DNA from: Aggregatilineales bacterium
GTDB lineage: Bacteria > Chloroflexota > Anaerolineae > Aggregatilineales > Phototrophicaceae
Assembly (NCBI GenBank): GCA_030834905.1
Contig: JAUQWZ010000018.1
Location: 124,001-188,000 of the forward strand
Reading direction: 5' to 3'
Length of the DNA stretch: 64,000 bases
In this document: positions 43,541 through 51,580 of the stretch, in pieces
Numbering within the stretch: position 1 is the first letter of the stretch
Layout: every line of letters starts with the position of its first letter
The notes under the pieces: generated by a model
The model's database searches: none
What the model was told of the DNA's origin: nothing
The model's input: the letters and a program-made list of their open reading frames with translations, nothing else
Position numbers and translations under genes: made by a program

Positions 43541-43575
43541 AAACAAAAGCGGAGACTATCCGGCAGTCTCCGCTT
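43541..43575 (-). terminator. Intrinsic terminator of the SARP regulator gene
   Basis: Perfect 11-bp stem AAGCGGAGACT / AGTCTCCGCTT with a 7-nt loop. On the minus strand it is followed by TTTTGTTTTTCTTC. It lies 39 bp after the stop at 43614 and separates the regulator from the E2-JAB-E1 operon, which therefore has its own promoter between 43385 and 43540. Confidence 0.85.
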
Positions 43576-43613
43576 GAGGGTGGCGTTAGCGAGCGTTTCC
43601 GACCTGGTCGAAA

Positions 43614-44924
43614 TCAGTCCTGCGATTCGATGGCGGCGTACAGGTCGCGGCTTTCGTGCGACGGACCGATGTTCAGCGTTTCGTCGAGGATCTGCGCCAG
43701 CCGGTGATACTGCCGCTTGGCGTCTTCGACCATGCCTAGGCGCAGGTAAATCGCCATGACTTCGCGGTGGATGTCCTCGCGTTCGGGAACCTCTTTGAGC
43801 GCCCGCGTGAAGAAACCGAGCGCCTGCTGGTCATCCTTGCGCCGCTTCCAGATACGCCCCACGCCGATCAACGCCTGTGAGTTGAGCATCCGCAGGTGTT
43901 CGCGGCGTTCCAGAACCCAGGGCATTTCCACGGTTTGCAGGAACGGAGCACGGTAAACGTCCACTGCCTGCATGTAGAGCGCCAGTTCTTCGCGCTCATT
44001 GTCGGCGTTCAGCGCGCGGGTGACCGCGTTTTCAAAATCGCTCACGTCATAATGGCGGACGACTTTGTCGCTGGGCAGGTAAAAGCCGCTGTTATACTGC
44101 GTCAGTTCGTAATTGCCGCCTTCGTTTACTTTCATGCTGATGCGTTCGGTAATCTTGCGCTTGGTCACATGAAAGACGTTGGTTGCTTCCTTGACGTTGA
44201 GATCGGGCCAGAAAGTCCTGAAGATTTCGTCACGAGTCACTAAATCGTGATCGAGAAAGAAGAAAAAAAGATTGCGTGGCAGCGCCCCGTCCCAGTTGGT
44301 AATGGGCTGACCGTTGACGAGGGCGTGTCCTCTGCCAAAGCCGTATACTTCAAGCTGCGGCTTGGGGCTGTCCTCGACGGTGAACATCATATCGTCTTTG
44401 CGGTGTTCGGTTCCCAGCACCACCGCGTCACCGCGCGCCACCATATTATACCACGGTTGGTACATCAGCAGCCTGGAACTGAAGGCGATCTGAACGCTGG
44501 CATCCAGGCTGGCGGTGACGGCGCTGATGAACTGCTCGAAGTGTTCATCCATCGGGATGCGATCCAGCTCATCGACATACAGGATGGTCGAGTCTGCATG
44601 AACAGCAGTGGCATTGAGATCGGCAGCCAGCGCTTTGCCAAGTGCTGATGGACTGGCGTTATCTGCCAGCGCCGGGCGCAGATTCGCGCCAAAATCACCC
44701 AGAACGCCGACAAACTCGTTCAGCAGCCCCTGAAGAAATGACTTCAGCGTCGTTTCTTCAGACGTTATCCTGTAGTATAGCAGCCCTTCTCGATTGGCTG
44801 ACAGGAAATGCGAAAGAAAAAGCGTGCGGTAATTTGTCCAGGGATAGAGCAGGATCACTTTTTTGCCAGATGAGCGCTGGCGAAATGAGTCCAGAGAAAC
44901 ATGCGTCACTTCCTGAACAAACAT
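43614..44924 (-). CDS. SARP/BTAD-type transcriptional regulator with degenerate ATPase domain
   Basis: This 436-residue protein uses the ATG at 44924. Residues 1-175 resemble the start of a STAND/AAA domain (VILLYPWTNYRTLFLSHFL, STILYVDELDRIP) but lack a Walker A lysine. Residues about 180-270 form a winged-helix region (LEVYGFGRGHALVNG, LFFFFLDHDLVTRDEIFRTFW, EATNVFHVTKRKITERI). Residues about 285-430 are the bacterial transcriptional activation (BTAD/TPR) domain (YDVSDFENAVTRALNADNERE, RLGMVEDAKRQYHRL). Such proteins activate nearby genes. The target could be the O-antigen ligase-like gene, divergent at 45104, or the downstream operon. Confidence 0.8.
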   Translation of the reverse strand: MFVQEVTHVSLDSFRQRSSGKKVILLYPWTNYRTLFLSHFLSANREGLLYYRITSEETTLKSFLQGLLNEFVGVLGDFGANLRPALADNASPSALGKALAADLNATAVHADSTILYVDELDRIPMDEHFEQFISAVTASLDASVQIAFSSRLLMYQPWYNMVARGDAVVLGTEHRKDDMMFTVEDSPKPQLEVYGFGRGHALVNGQPITNWDGALPRNLFFFFLDHDLVTRDEIFRTFWPDLNVKEATNVFHVTKRKITERISMKVNEGGNYELTQYNSGFYLPSDKVVRHYDVSDFENAVTRALNADNEREELALYMQAVDVYRAPFLQTVEMPWVLERREHLRMLNSQALIGVGRIWKRRKDDQQALGFFTRALKEVPEREDIHREVMAIYLRLGMVEDAKRQYHRLAQILDETLNIGPSHESRDLYAAIESQD

Positions 44925-45103
44925 ACTAGCGTGCCTTTCCTCAAACATGTCTTAATGATTACAAATCGATAACTCACATGGAATAATATTGCACATCTGC
45001 TTATTTAAGCAAGTAGTAGCCCACATATTTATCAGATTTACCGTTCACAACAGAGCTTTATAACAGAATTCAAACCATTCTCAATTTGCATTAAGGATTG
45101 TCC

Positions 45104-46399
45104 ATGATCGAAACCGCCGCCCGCAGCTTACTGAAACTGGATCTATGGATTTACATCCCTATTATAATCCTGTTTTGGTTTCCAGATCAGCGGAGAATTG
45201 CGGCGCTGCTGCTGTTTCTGCCGCTGGCGGCGGCTCGATGGGTGTTATACCGCCGGTTATGGAAGTCCACGCCGCTTGATCCGCTGTTCATCGCCTTCCT
45301 CATTCTGGGCTGCCTGAACGTGTTTTTCGCGCCCTATTACTTTATCGCGCCCGATCTTGCCGGGCTGGTGATGCTGGGTCGTCCGGCGATGGGGATGCTG
45401 CTGGCGACGAGTCTGGCGGATAATGCCTGGCGCAGTCAAAGGATGACCGCGGTGCTGGTGGCGACGGTCACCCTATCGCTGATCGTGGGAGTGCTGGCGC
45501 TGGTGTCGTCGCAGTGGACGGTCAAATCCAGCCAACTGCTGTTCATCATCGATCTGCTGCCGAAGGTGCAGGGCGTGCCGCAAATCGGCTTCAATGTGAA
45601 TGAGATCGCCGGTGCGATGACGTATCTGACGCCGCTGATGGCGGGACTTGCCGCCTATTTCTGGTCGCAGCCAGCAGCTGCGCGGGGCGATAAGTGGCTG
45701 CGCGCGCTGACCAATCTGGCATTCTGCCTGCTGTGGCTGGCGACGTTCCTGGGGCAGAGCCGGTTGGCGATCATCGGCATTCTGCCCGCGCTCTATGTGA
45801 TCAGCCTGACGCTGGTTCGTCCGGGGCGCTGGCGGCTGGCGGCTGTCGCCGGAGTGACATTTTTTCTGCTGGCGCAGGTGGCAATTCTCAGCGGCATCTT
45901 TAATCCACAGGCGGAGAGGCTTGCCGAGCGCGATGAGGACAGTCTGTCCACGCGGGTGCTGATCTGGGAAAGCGGCTTGCAGATTCTCATCGATCACCCT
46001 CTCACCGGCGCGGGCATGAACGCCTTTCGCGCGCCAGCGGTGCGCGCCCTGTACCCTGTTCCGGGCTATGAAACGCGCGTCCTGCCTCACGCCCACAACG
46101 AATGGATTCAGATTGCGGCTGACCTGGGGCTGCCCGGACTGCTGGTATTTGCCAGTTGGTTTATCGTGATCGGCTGGATGCTGAGGAAGGTGTGGCAGCA
46201 GGGTGACGCGCGAGCCAGGGCAGTGGCGCTGTCGGTCGGCTGTGGATTGGCGGCGCATCTGGTTTACGGACTCGGTGACGCTATCCCGCTGTGGGATCGA
46301 TTCGCGTTTGTTTTCTGGTGGCTGGTCGGTGTGGCGGCGGCACAGTATTTGCTGACCTGCCAGCGACCTCAATCCTTGAGAAACAGTAAATTCGTATAA
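45104..46399 (+). CDS. O-antigen ligase/polymerase-family membrane protein
   Basis: This 431-residue protein has AAGGA 6 bp before the ATG at 45104. It has about ten to twelve hydrophobic helices. The family-defining periplasmic loop is at about 290-340: STRVLIWESGLQILIDHPLTGAGMNAFR and ETRVLPHAHNEWIQIAADLG, with the HxxN motif and Arg/His residues typical of WaaL/Wzy_C proteins. It probably joins or extends glycan chains on a lipid carrier or transfers them to an acceptor. No glycosyltransferase cluster is adjacent. Confidence 0.85.
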   Translation: MIETAARSLLKLDLWIYIPIIILFWFPDQRRIAALLLFLPLAAARWVLYRRLWKSTPLDPLFIAFLILGCLNVFFAPYYFIAPDLAGLVMLGRPAMGMLLATSLADNAWRSQRMTAVLVATVTLSLIVGVLALVSSQWTVKSSQLLFIIDLLPKVQGVPQIGFNVNEIAGAMTYLTPLMAGLAAYFWSQPAAARGDKWLRALTNLAFCLLWLATFLGQSRLAIIGILPALYVISLTLVRPGRWRLAAVAGVTFFLLAQVAILSGIFNPQAERLAERDEDSLSTRVLIWESGLQILIDHPLTGAGMNAFRAPAVRALYPVPGYETRVLPHAHNEWIQIAADLGLPGLLVFASWFIVIGWMLRKVWQQGDARARAVALSVGCGLAAHLVYGLGDAIPLWDRFAFVFWWLVGVAAAQYLLTCQRPQSLRNSKFV

Positions 46400-46591
46400 A
46401 ATCAACATAAAGAACTTTGCAAATTAATCAATGTGTCATACTATGTATGTAGTTTCACAAATATGAGCCGACGAAAAATCTGTTTACGCATCTGTTTTCT
46501 GAAGCTAATATCCTGAATCGTAATTTCGTAAAAGATGGTAAACTCAAGTTAGCGGATAACAGCCATCCAAGTTGCCACCAGTCACACTATT

Positions 46592-49500
46592 ATGAGTCGT
46601 GAACCAGGGTCGAAGAATACGGGTGTGAGAAGCCTCCTTTCTCCACAAAAACTGCTCGGCAGCGGGTTAACATTGGTAGGAGTGATCTGGTTTGTCGGCG
46701 CTGGTCAATGGGTTGGCGTTGTAATCGTGCTGGCGTTAGGTCTGCTGCTGCTGCTGCGCCCCAACCCGCCGCCGCCGACGAGCGCGCTCGATCAAAAACT
46801 TGCTTTTCTGACACGCGAACTCCAGTCCATCATACTCAATCCAGATCGTCAGGCGGCAATTCGCCATGCCTGCGTGGCTGCCACGACGATTGGCGACGCT
46901 CAGGCGGCGGTGGTTTACCTCTACCAGCGCCAGAAGGGCACGCTGGATCTGGAATGCGAGCTGGGGCTGCCCGCCGACAGGACGCAGCAGTGGGCGTCTG
47001 TGCCTTATGCTGCCTACAGCGAACCGGTGGTGGTCAGGAGCGCCAATTCATCGGACGACATGCTCGCGCCGCTTGCCAGCGAGGCGGGCTTTTTGACCTA
47101 TCTGGCGCTGCCAATCCGTCACGAGCAGCTTGATATCGGGCTGCTGGTGCTGTTTTATACCGAAACAACCGATCTGCCGATGGCGACAGTCGATTTGCTG
47201 CGCCTTCTGACCGCCCAGTTCTCCGCGTATCTCGATAATCAGCAGCTTTTTAGCGTGCTGGAAGAATACGCCTTTGAAATGACCCAACTGACGCATCTTT
47301 CCCGGATCACGACCTCAAGTATGCAGATGGAGCGCGTGCTGGGTGATGTGTCGGCAATGCTGTGCGACATGATCGACGCCCGCCAGGTGACGATTGGGCT
47401 GCTGGACGCCGAGCGTCTGACGCTGCGGTTGTACCAGAGCAGCGGCGCGCGCGAGCTATCGCTGGATGCGCTGCCGGAAATCAAGGGAATGATTAGCGGC
47501 GGGCAGCCGTTTCCGGCGCTGCTTAAACCCGGCGCGGGGGCAATCTCCAGCGCGCTGGCGCCGTATGTGGATCAGTCGGACGGGGTGCGAATCGGCGTTT
47601 TTCCAATGCGCGCTAACGATCAACTGCTCGGCATTATGCTGGTGAGCAGCAGCCGTATCCAGACCTACGAAGATCGCGAGTGGGAATTTGTTGAGCTGGC
47701 GACCAACCAGATCGCCGCCCAGGTTCAGAACGTCCTCGTGTACCTCGAGACGCGCACTGCGCTGCATCGCCGCCTGGAGCAGCTATCGCTGATCGAAGAC
47801 GTGGCGCGGCAGATTTCCGGCACGCTGGATTTTGATTTGATTATCGATCACATGCTGGAAGCTGCGCTGCAAGCGACTCAAGGGGACAGCGCCGCCCTGA
47901 CGCTGGCGGAAGCCGATGATCTGTGGACCGTCATTCAGCGCGAAAGCGGCGGCGAGAGCCACCGCACCTACCGTTCGCGGCGGCGGCAGGACAGCGCGGT
48001 TGAGCAGGTCATCCGATCCCGCAAGCCGCTGCTGGTTAATGACACGCGCGCGATTTCGGAATACGTGCCTTCCAGCCGCACGCCCAGTTTGTCCCTGGTG
48101 GCGGTGCCGTTGATCGACGAGAACACGGTGATTGGCGTCCTGAATGTCGAGAGCGCGACTCCACGCTTCTTTAACACCGACCAGCTTAGCTTCCTCAACA
48201 GTCTGGCGGGGCATACCGTCATCAGCATTCGGAATGCGCGGCTGCTGGAAGAACATCAATATCAGATCAGCACGCTGCGCAGTCTGCAAGCGCTGACGCT
48301 GCGACTTTCGAGCGCTGTCACCACCCAGGCGGTGGTCGAGGCAGTGGTGGAAACCGCGCGCGACATGCTCGGCGCGCAGGAAGCGGCGCTGTTCCGTTAT
48401 GACGACGAGCGCAGCCAACTGCTGCCGCTGATGATTCCGGGCGGCAGACGCGCCGACGTGGCGATTGCCACCAGCGAAGCGCTGCTGGCGGCGCAAAGCG
48501 GTGACATTCAGGTGGCGGAAAAGGTCACCAGTATACAATCCGGCACGTTCGTTCACATGCCGATCAAATATGACGGCGCGGTGCGCGAAGTGCTGAGCCT
48601 GGCGTTTGCTGAAGACCGTCCGGTGCGCCAGCGCGATCTGAACAGCATTGTTGTGCTGGCAAGCCAGACCGCCGGACATCTCGAAAACGCGATGCTGCAC
48701 GAGCATATCCGCGCCGGAAGCGACCGGATGCGCGCCATTCTGAACTCGACGCGCGATGGTATCCTGCTGATCGACCGCAACGGCTTTCTGGTGGAATGCA
48801 ATCCGTCGGCGGAACGACTGCTTGGGATTGATAAGGATGAATTCCTCGGCAAGCATTTTGTGCTGACGCTGTCGCGGATCATGGGTGGAGACGAAATTCA
48901 GAGCGCGGGCTATTCGCGCAAGCAGCTTGTCTCGCTGGCGCGGCAGCTTCGGCTGGAACCGGAACGCATCACCAGCCGCCAGTTCTCGCGTACCGTTGGC
49001 ACTCAGCAGATGTATATCGAGGAAATCGGCTCGCCGGTGCTGAACCATCGAAATGAGATCGTGGGCAGGCTGCTGGTGCTGCGTGATATCACCGAGCAGA
49101 AGCAGTTGGAAGTCTACCGGGATGAGATTACCCACATGGCGGTGCATGACCTGCGGGGACCGCTGTGGGCGGTCATCAGCGGCATCACGCTGGCGCAGGA
49201 AGACATGAGCCTGCTTCCCGAAACGGAATTGACCCGCAAAACACTGGGCATAGCAGCACAAAGCGCCAGTGGGCTGCTTAAGCTGGTGGACAGCCTGATG
49301 GATATCTCGAAGCTGGAATCGCGGCAGATGCCGCTTGCGCGCGAGCCGGTGATCGTTGACGAGTTGATCGCTTCGGCGCTGGCGGCGCTTTCAGGTACCG
49401 TAGACGAAGCCGATATCGAGTTTGAAGTCGATATCGACGAGGGACTCGCGCCGCTGAACATCGACGCGGCAATCATTCAGCGGGTGCTGGTCAATCTGGT

Positions 49501-49846
49501 AGACAACGCGATCCGGCACACACCGGCGGGCGGCAAAATTCAGGTGCTGGCGCGGCACAGCGAAAACGACGTGGTCTTTTATATCGCTGACAGCGGTCCC
49601 GGCATCCCGGCGGGGGAGCGCGACCGCATATTCGAGCGCTTCCGTCAGGTGAAGACCAATATTCCACTGCGCGGTCCCAAGGGCAGCGGACTGGGGCTGA
49701 CATTCTGTAAGCTGGCGATTGAAGCCCACGGCGGTCATATCTGGGTTGAGGACAACAGCCCGTTGGGCGGCGCGTGTTTTGGCATCACGCTGCCGACCGT
49801 AGCAGTGCCAGCGCCCACGACCATCACTACCGTTCCCCAGCAGTAA
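46592..49846 (+). CDS. GAF/PAS sensor histidine kinase
   Basis: This 1084-residue membrane-associated kinase starts at the ATG at 46592, which lacks a ribosome-binding site, so leaderless translation is possible. Two membrane helices lie at about 24-56. GAF domains cover about 70-225, 235-380, 400-550 and 570-715. A PAS domain at about 720-835 begins RAILNSTRDGILLIDRNGF. A HisKA domain with phospho-acceptor H852 (THMAVHDLRGPLWAV) follows. The HATPase_c domain has NLVDNAIRHTPAGG, DSGPGIP and GSGLGLTFCKLAIEAHGG. Output is probably to the receivers encoded downstream at 50671 and 51044. Confidence 0.93.
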   Translation: MSREPGSKNTGVRSLLSPQKLLGSGLTLVGVIWFVGAGQWVGVVIVLALGLLLLLRPNPPPPTSALDQKLAFLTRELQSIILNPDRQAAIRHACVAATTIGDAQAAVVYLYQRQKGTLDLECELGLPADRTQQWASVPYAAYSEPVVVRSANSSDDMLAPLASEAGFLTYLALPIRHEQLDIGLLVLFYTETTDLPMATVDLLRLLTAQFSAYLDNQQLFSVLEEYAFEMTQLTHLSRITTSSMQMERVLGDVSAMLCDMIDARQVTIGLLDAERLTLRLYQSSGARELSLDALPEIKGMISGGQPFPALLKPGAGAISSALAPYVDQSDGVRIGVFPMRANDQLLGIMLVSSSRIQTYEDREWEFVELATNQIAAQVQNVLVYLETRTALHRRLEQLSLIEDVARQISGTLDFDLIIDHMLEAALQATQGDSAALTLAEADDLWTVIQRESGGESHRTYRSRRRQDSAVEQVIRSRKPLLVNDTRAISEYVPSSRTPSLSLVAVPLIDENTVIGVLNVESATPRFFNTDQLSFLNSLAGHTVISIRNARLLEEHQYQISTLRSLQALTLRLSSAVTTQAVVEAVVETARDMLGAQEAALFRYDDERSQLLPLMIPGGRRADVAIATSEALLAAQSGDIQVAEKVTSIQSGTFVHMPIKYDGAVREVLSLAFAEDRPVRQRDLNSIVVLASQTAGHLENAMLHEHIRAGSDRMRAILNSTRDGILLIDRNGFLVECNPSAERLLGIDKDEFLGKHFVLTLSRIMGGDEIQSAGYSRKQLVSLARQLRLEPERITSRQFSRTVGTQQMYIEEIGSPVLNHRNEIVGRLLVLRDITEQKQLEVYRDEITHMAVHDLRGPLWAVISGITLAQEDMSLLPETELTRKTLGIAAQSASGLLKLVDSLMDISKLESRQMPLAREPVIVDELIASALAALSGTVDEADIEFEVDIDEGLAPLNIDAAIIQRVLVNLVDNAIRHTPAGGKIQVLARHSENDVVFYIADSGPGIPAGERDRIFERFRQVKTNIPLRGPKGSGLGLTFCKLAIEAHGGHIWVEDNSPLGGACFGITLPTVAVPAPTTITTVPQQ

Positions 49847-49860
49847 AACCTGCCGAATCA

Positions 49861-49888
49861 AAAAGACAGGTCGGCTGACCTGCCTTTT
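49861..49888. terminator. Bidirectional intrinsic terminator
   Basis: AAAAG-A-CAGGTC / GACCTG-C-CTTTT forms an 11-bp stem with one mismatch and a GGCT loop, between the convergent kinase gene (stop 49846) and cyclophilin gene (stop 49914). T runs follow the stem on both strands. Confidence 0.8.
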
Positions 49889-49913
49889 CGCCGGTCGCAT
49901 GTCGCAGCGCGCG

Positions 49914-50411
49914 CTACGACTCGACGATGGTGATCGATTCGATCTTATCGCCCTGCTCAATCGCATTGACGACCGTCTGACCATCTCCGGCTACAGTACC
50001 GAAGACGGCGTGCTTGCCGTCAAGATGCGGCGTGGCGACATGGGTGATGAAGAACTGCGAGCCGTTGGTGTTGGCACCGGCGTTTGCCATGCTCAGCACG
50101 CCCGGTCGGTCATGCTTCAGCCTCAGCGCCGAGGGTTCGTCGTTCCATTTGTAGCCGGGACCGCCGCGACCGGTGCCGGTCGGGTCGCCGCCCTGAATCA
50201 TGAACGGCGGGTTTTTGATGACGCGGTGAAAGACGATGCCATCGTAAAAACCGTCGCGGGCAAGGAACACAAAGTTGTTGACGGTGATCGGCGCTTCGCT
50301 GGCGTACAGATTAACGTCAAATTCGCCTTTGTTGGTCTTGAAGCGCGCTACATAGCTCTTGCTGGGGTCAATCGACATCGCCGGGGCGCTGCTGTATTCT
50401 TTTGCAGGCAT
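49914..50411 (-). CDS. Cyclophilin-type peptidyl-prolyl isomerase
   Basis: This 165-residue protein is read from the ATG at 50411 after GAAGGAG. The full cyclophilin core is present: [35 protein letters not shown], then [35 protein letters not shown]. The catalytic Arg of FHRV and the FxF/QF segment are intact. No signal peptide, so it acts in the cytoplasm. It catalyses cis-trans isomerisation of prolyl bonds. Confidence 0.95.
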   Translation of the reverse strand: MPAKEYSSAPAMSIDPSKSYVARFKTNKGEFDVNLYASEAPITVNNFVFLARDGFYDGIVFHRVIKNPPFMIQGGDPTGTGRGGPGYKWNDEPSALRLKHDRPGVLSMANAGANTNGSQFFITHVATPHLDGKHAVFGTVAGDGQTVVNAIEQGDKIESITIVES

Positions 50412-50670
50412 TGCTTACTCCTTCAGTTTCTTCTATTACGAAATCTGTTGTCTGCGCCAAGCATACCAAACAAGCTCACCCTAAACGAATCATTGAGATT
50501 TTCTCACCAGTCTTTACATACTGGATAGAATCTTCAGGTTATAATCCAAAATAGATGGCGAAACACATGCTGTGCAGTTTATGGCCGTGTCACGCGGCGC
50601 AGGCAGCGTGGCAAGGTCGCATCTTACACGTTGACAAGGAAAGACTAAGCCTAAGACTCTGGTTACACGG
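50412..50670. promoter_or_regulatory. Divergent intergenic region upstream of receiver genes
   Basis: About 260 bp, AT-richer than its surroundings. A TATAAT lies at 50540-50545, upstream of the receiver gene, with no good -35 at 17 bp (CATACT only). A palindrome-like GCCGTGTCACGCGGC follows near 50582. No other gene is recognised. Confidence 0.35.
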
Positions 50671-51087
50671 ATGCCACTAATTCTGTATATTGAAGACAAC
50701 GCTGATAACCGTCTGCTTGTCCGGCGGATTTTAATGGCTTCTGACTATGATTTTATGGTGCAGGAAGCCGAAAATGCCGCCGATGGACTCAAGCTGGCAC
50801 AAACACAACCGCCTGATCTCATCCTGATGGATGTCAGTATGCCCGGGATGGATGGACTGACAGCGACTCAACGGATACGGAGTATCCCGGAGTTGAAAGA
50901 TATCCCCATCGTCGCAATGACTGCCAACGCGATGGAAGGGGATAAGGAAAAAGCCCTGGACGCTGGCTGTGATGGGTACATTCGTAAGCCAATAGATGTG
51001 GATAGACTACCAGATGATATCCTCCATTATCTCAGGAGACGTGATGAACGAGGCGCAGAGCACCACGAATCTACGCGCGCCGATTGA
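50671..51087 (+). CDS. Response regulator, receiver domain only
   Basis: This 138-residue protein has the complete CheY-type site: E8/D9 (YIEDN), phospho-acceptor D54 (LILMDVSMPGMDG), T84 (VAMTANA) and K106 (YIRKPID). It closely resembles the C-terminal receivers of hybrid kinases and the PilH/DivK type. No output domain is present. Its 3' end overlaps the next receiver gene by 44 bp. It is the probable phosphate acceptor in the multi-GAF signalling operon. Confidence 0.92.
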   Translation: MPLILYIEDNADNRLLVRRILMASDYDFMVQEAENAADGLKLAQTQPPDLILMDVSMPGMDGLTATQRIRSIPELKDIPIVAMTANAMEGDKEKALDAGCDGYIRKPIDVDRLPDDILHYLRRRDERGAEHHESTRAD

Positions 51088-51487
51088 GCCTAGTGAGGCA
51101 CACGTCCTCGTTGTAGAAGACAACGTGCCAAATTTCGTGCTGATTGCGCGGATGCTGGCTTTTATGGGCGTACAGCGTTGCGAGTGGAAAACATCGGGAT
51201 GGCAGGTGGTGCAGTTTGCGGATACGCTGCCGCGCGTTGACCTGATCCTGATGGATATCCGCCTTCCTTATGAAGACGGCTATCAGGCGCTGCAAAAGCT
51301 TCGCGCGAACGCACGCCTCAAAGACACCTTTGTCTGCGCTGTGACCGCGGAAGCCAGCGAAGACCAGATGCGCCGCGCCAAGAAGGCAGGCTTTAACGGC
51401 TTTCTTGGAAAGCCGCTTGATCCAGATCGCTTTCCCTCGCAGATTCGACGGATGCTGCGGGGCGAAGAAGTGTGGGAATGGAAATAG
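51044..51487 (+). CDS. Response regulator, receiver domain only (second)
   Basis: This 147-residue protein uses the ATG at 51044 with a near-perfect AGGAG at about 51034. The acidic pair is E25/D26 (VLVVEDN), phospho-acceptor D71 (LILMDIRLPYEDG), switch T101 and K123 (FLGKPLD). It overlaps the first receiver gene by 44 bp in another frame. The first 19 residues are a short extension before the domain. Two adjacent stand-alone receivers suggest a phosphorelay or branched output. Confidence 0.9.
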   Translation: MNEAQSTTNLRAPIEPSEAHVLVVEDNVPNFVLIARMLAFMGVQRCEWKTSGWQVVQFADTLPRVDLILMDIRLPYEDGYQALQKLRANARLKDTFVCAVTAEASEDQMRRAKKAGFNGFLGKPLDPDRFPSQIRRMLRGEEVWEWK

Positions 51488-51580
51488 GTCACCGCAGCGA
51501 ATAGGGAGGGAAAGCACCCGTCCCTGCGCGCCGCTGCTTTCAGCGTGCCGCGTTGAGTGATGCGATTGCCGAGGGACGAT

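Noticed and set aside
47783..49261. 492-codon antisense frame in the histidine kinase gene
   Set aside because: The sense frame has complete GAF, PAS, HisKA and ATPase motifs; the antisense product has none.
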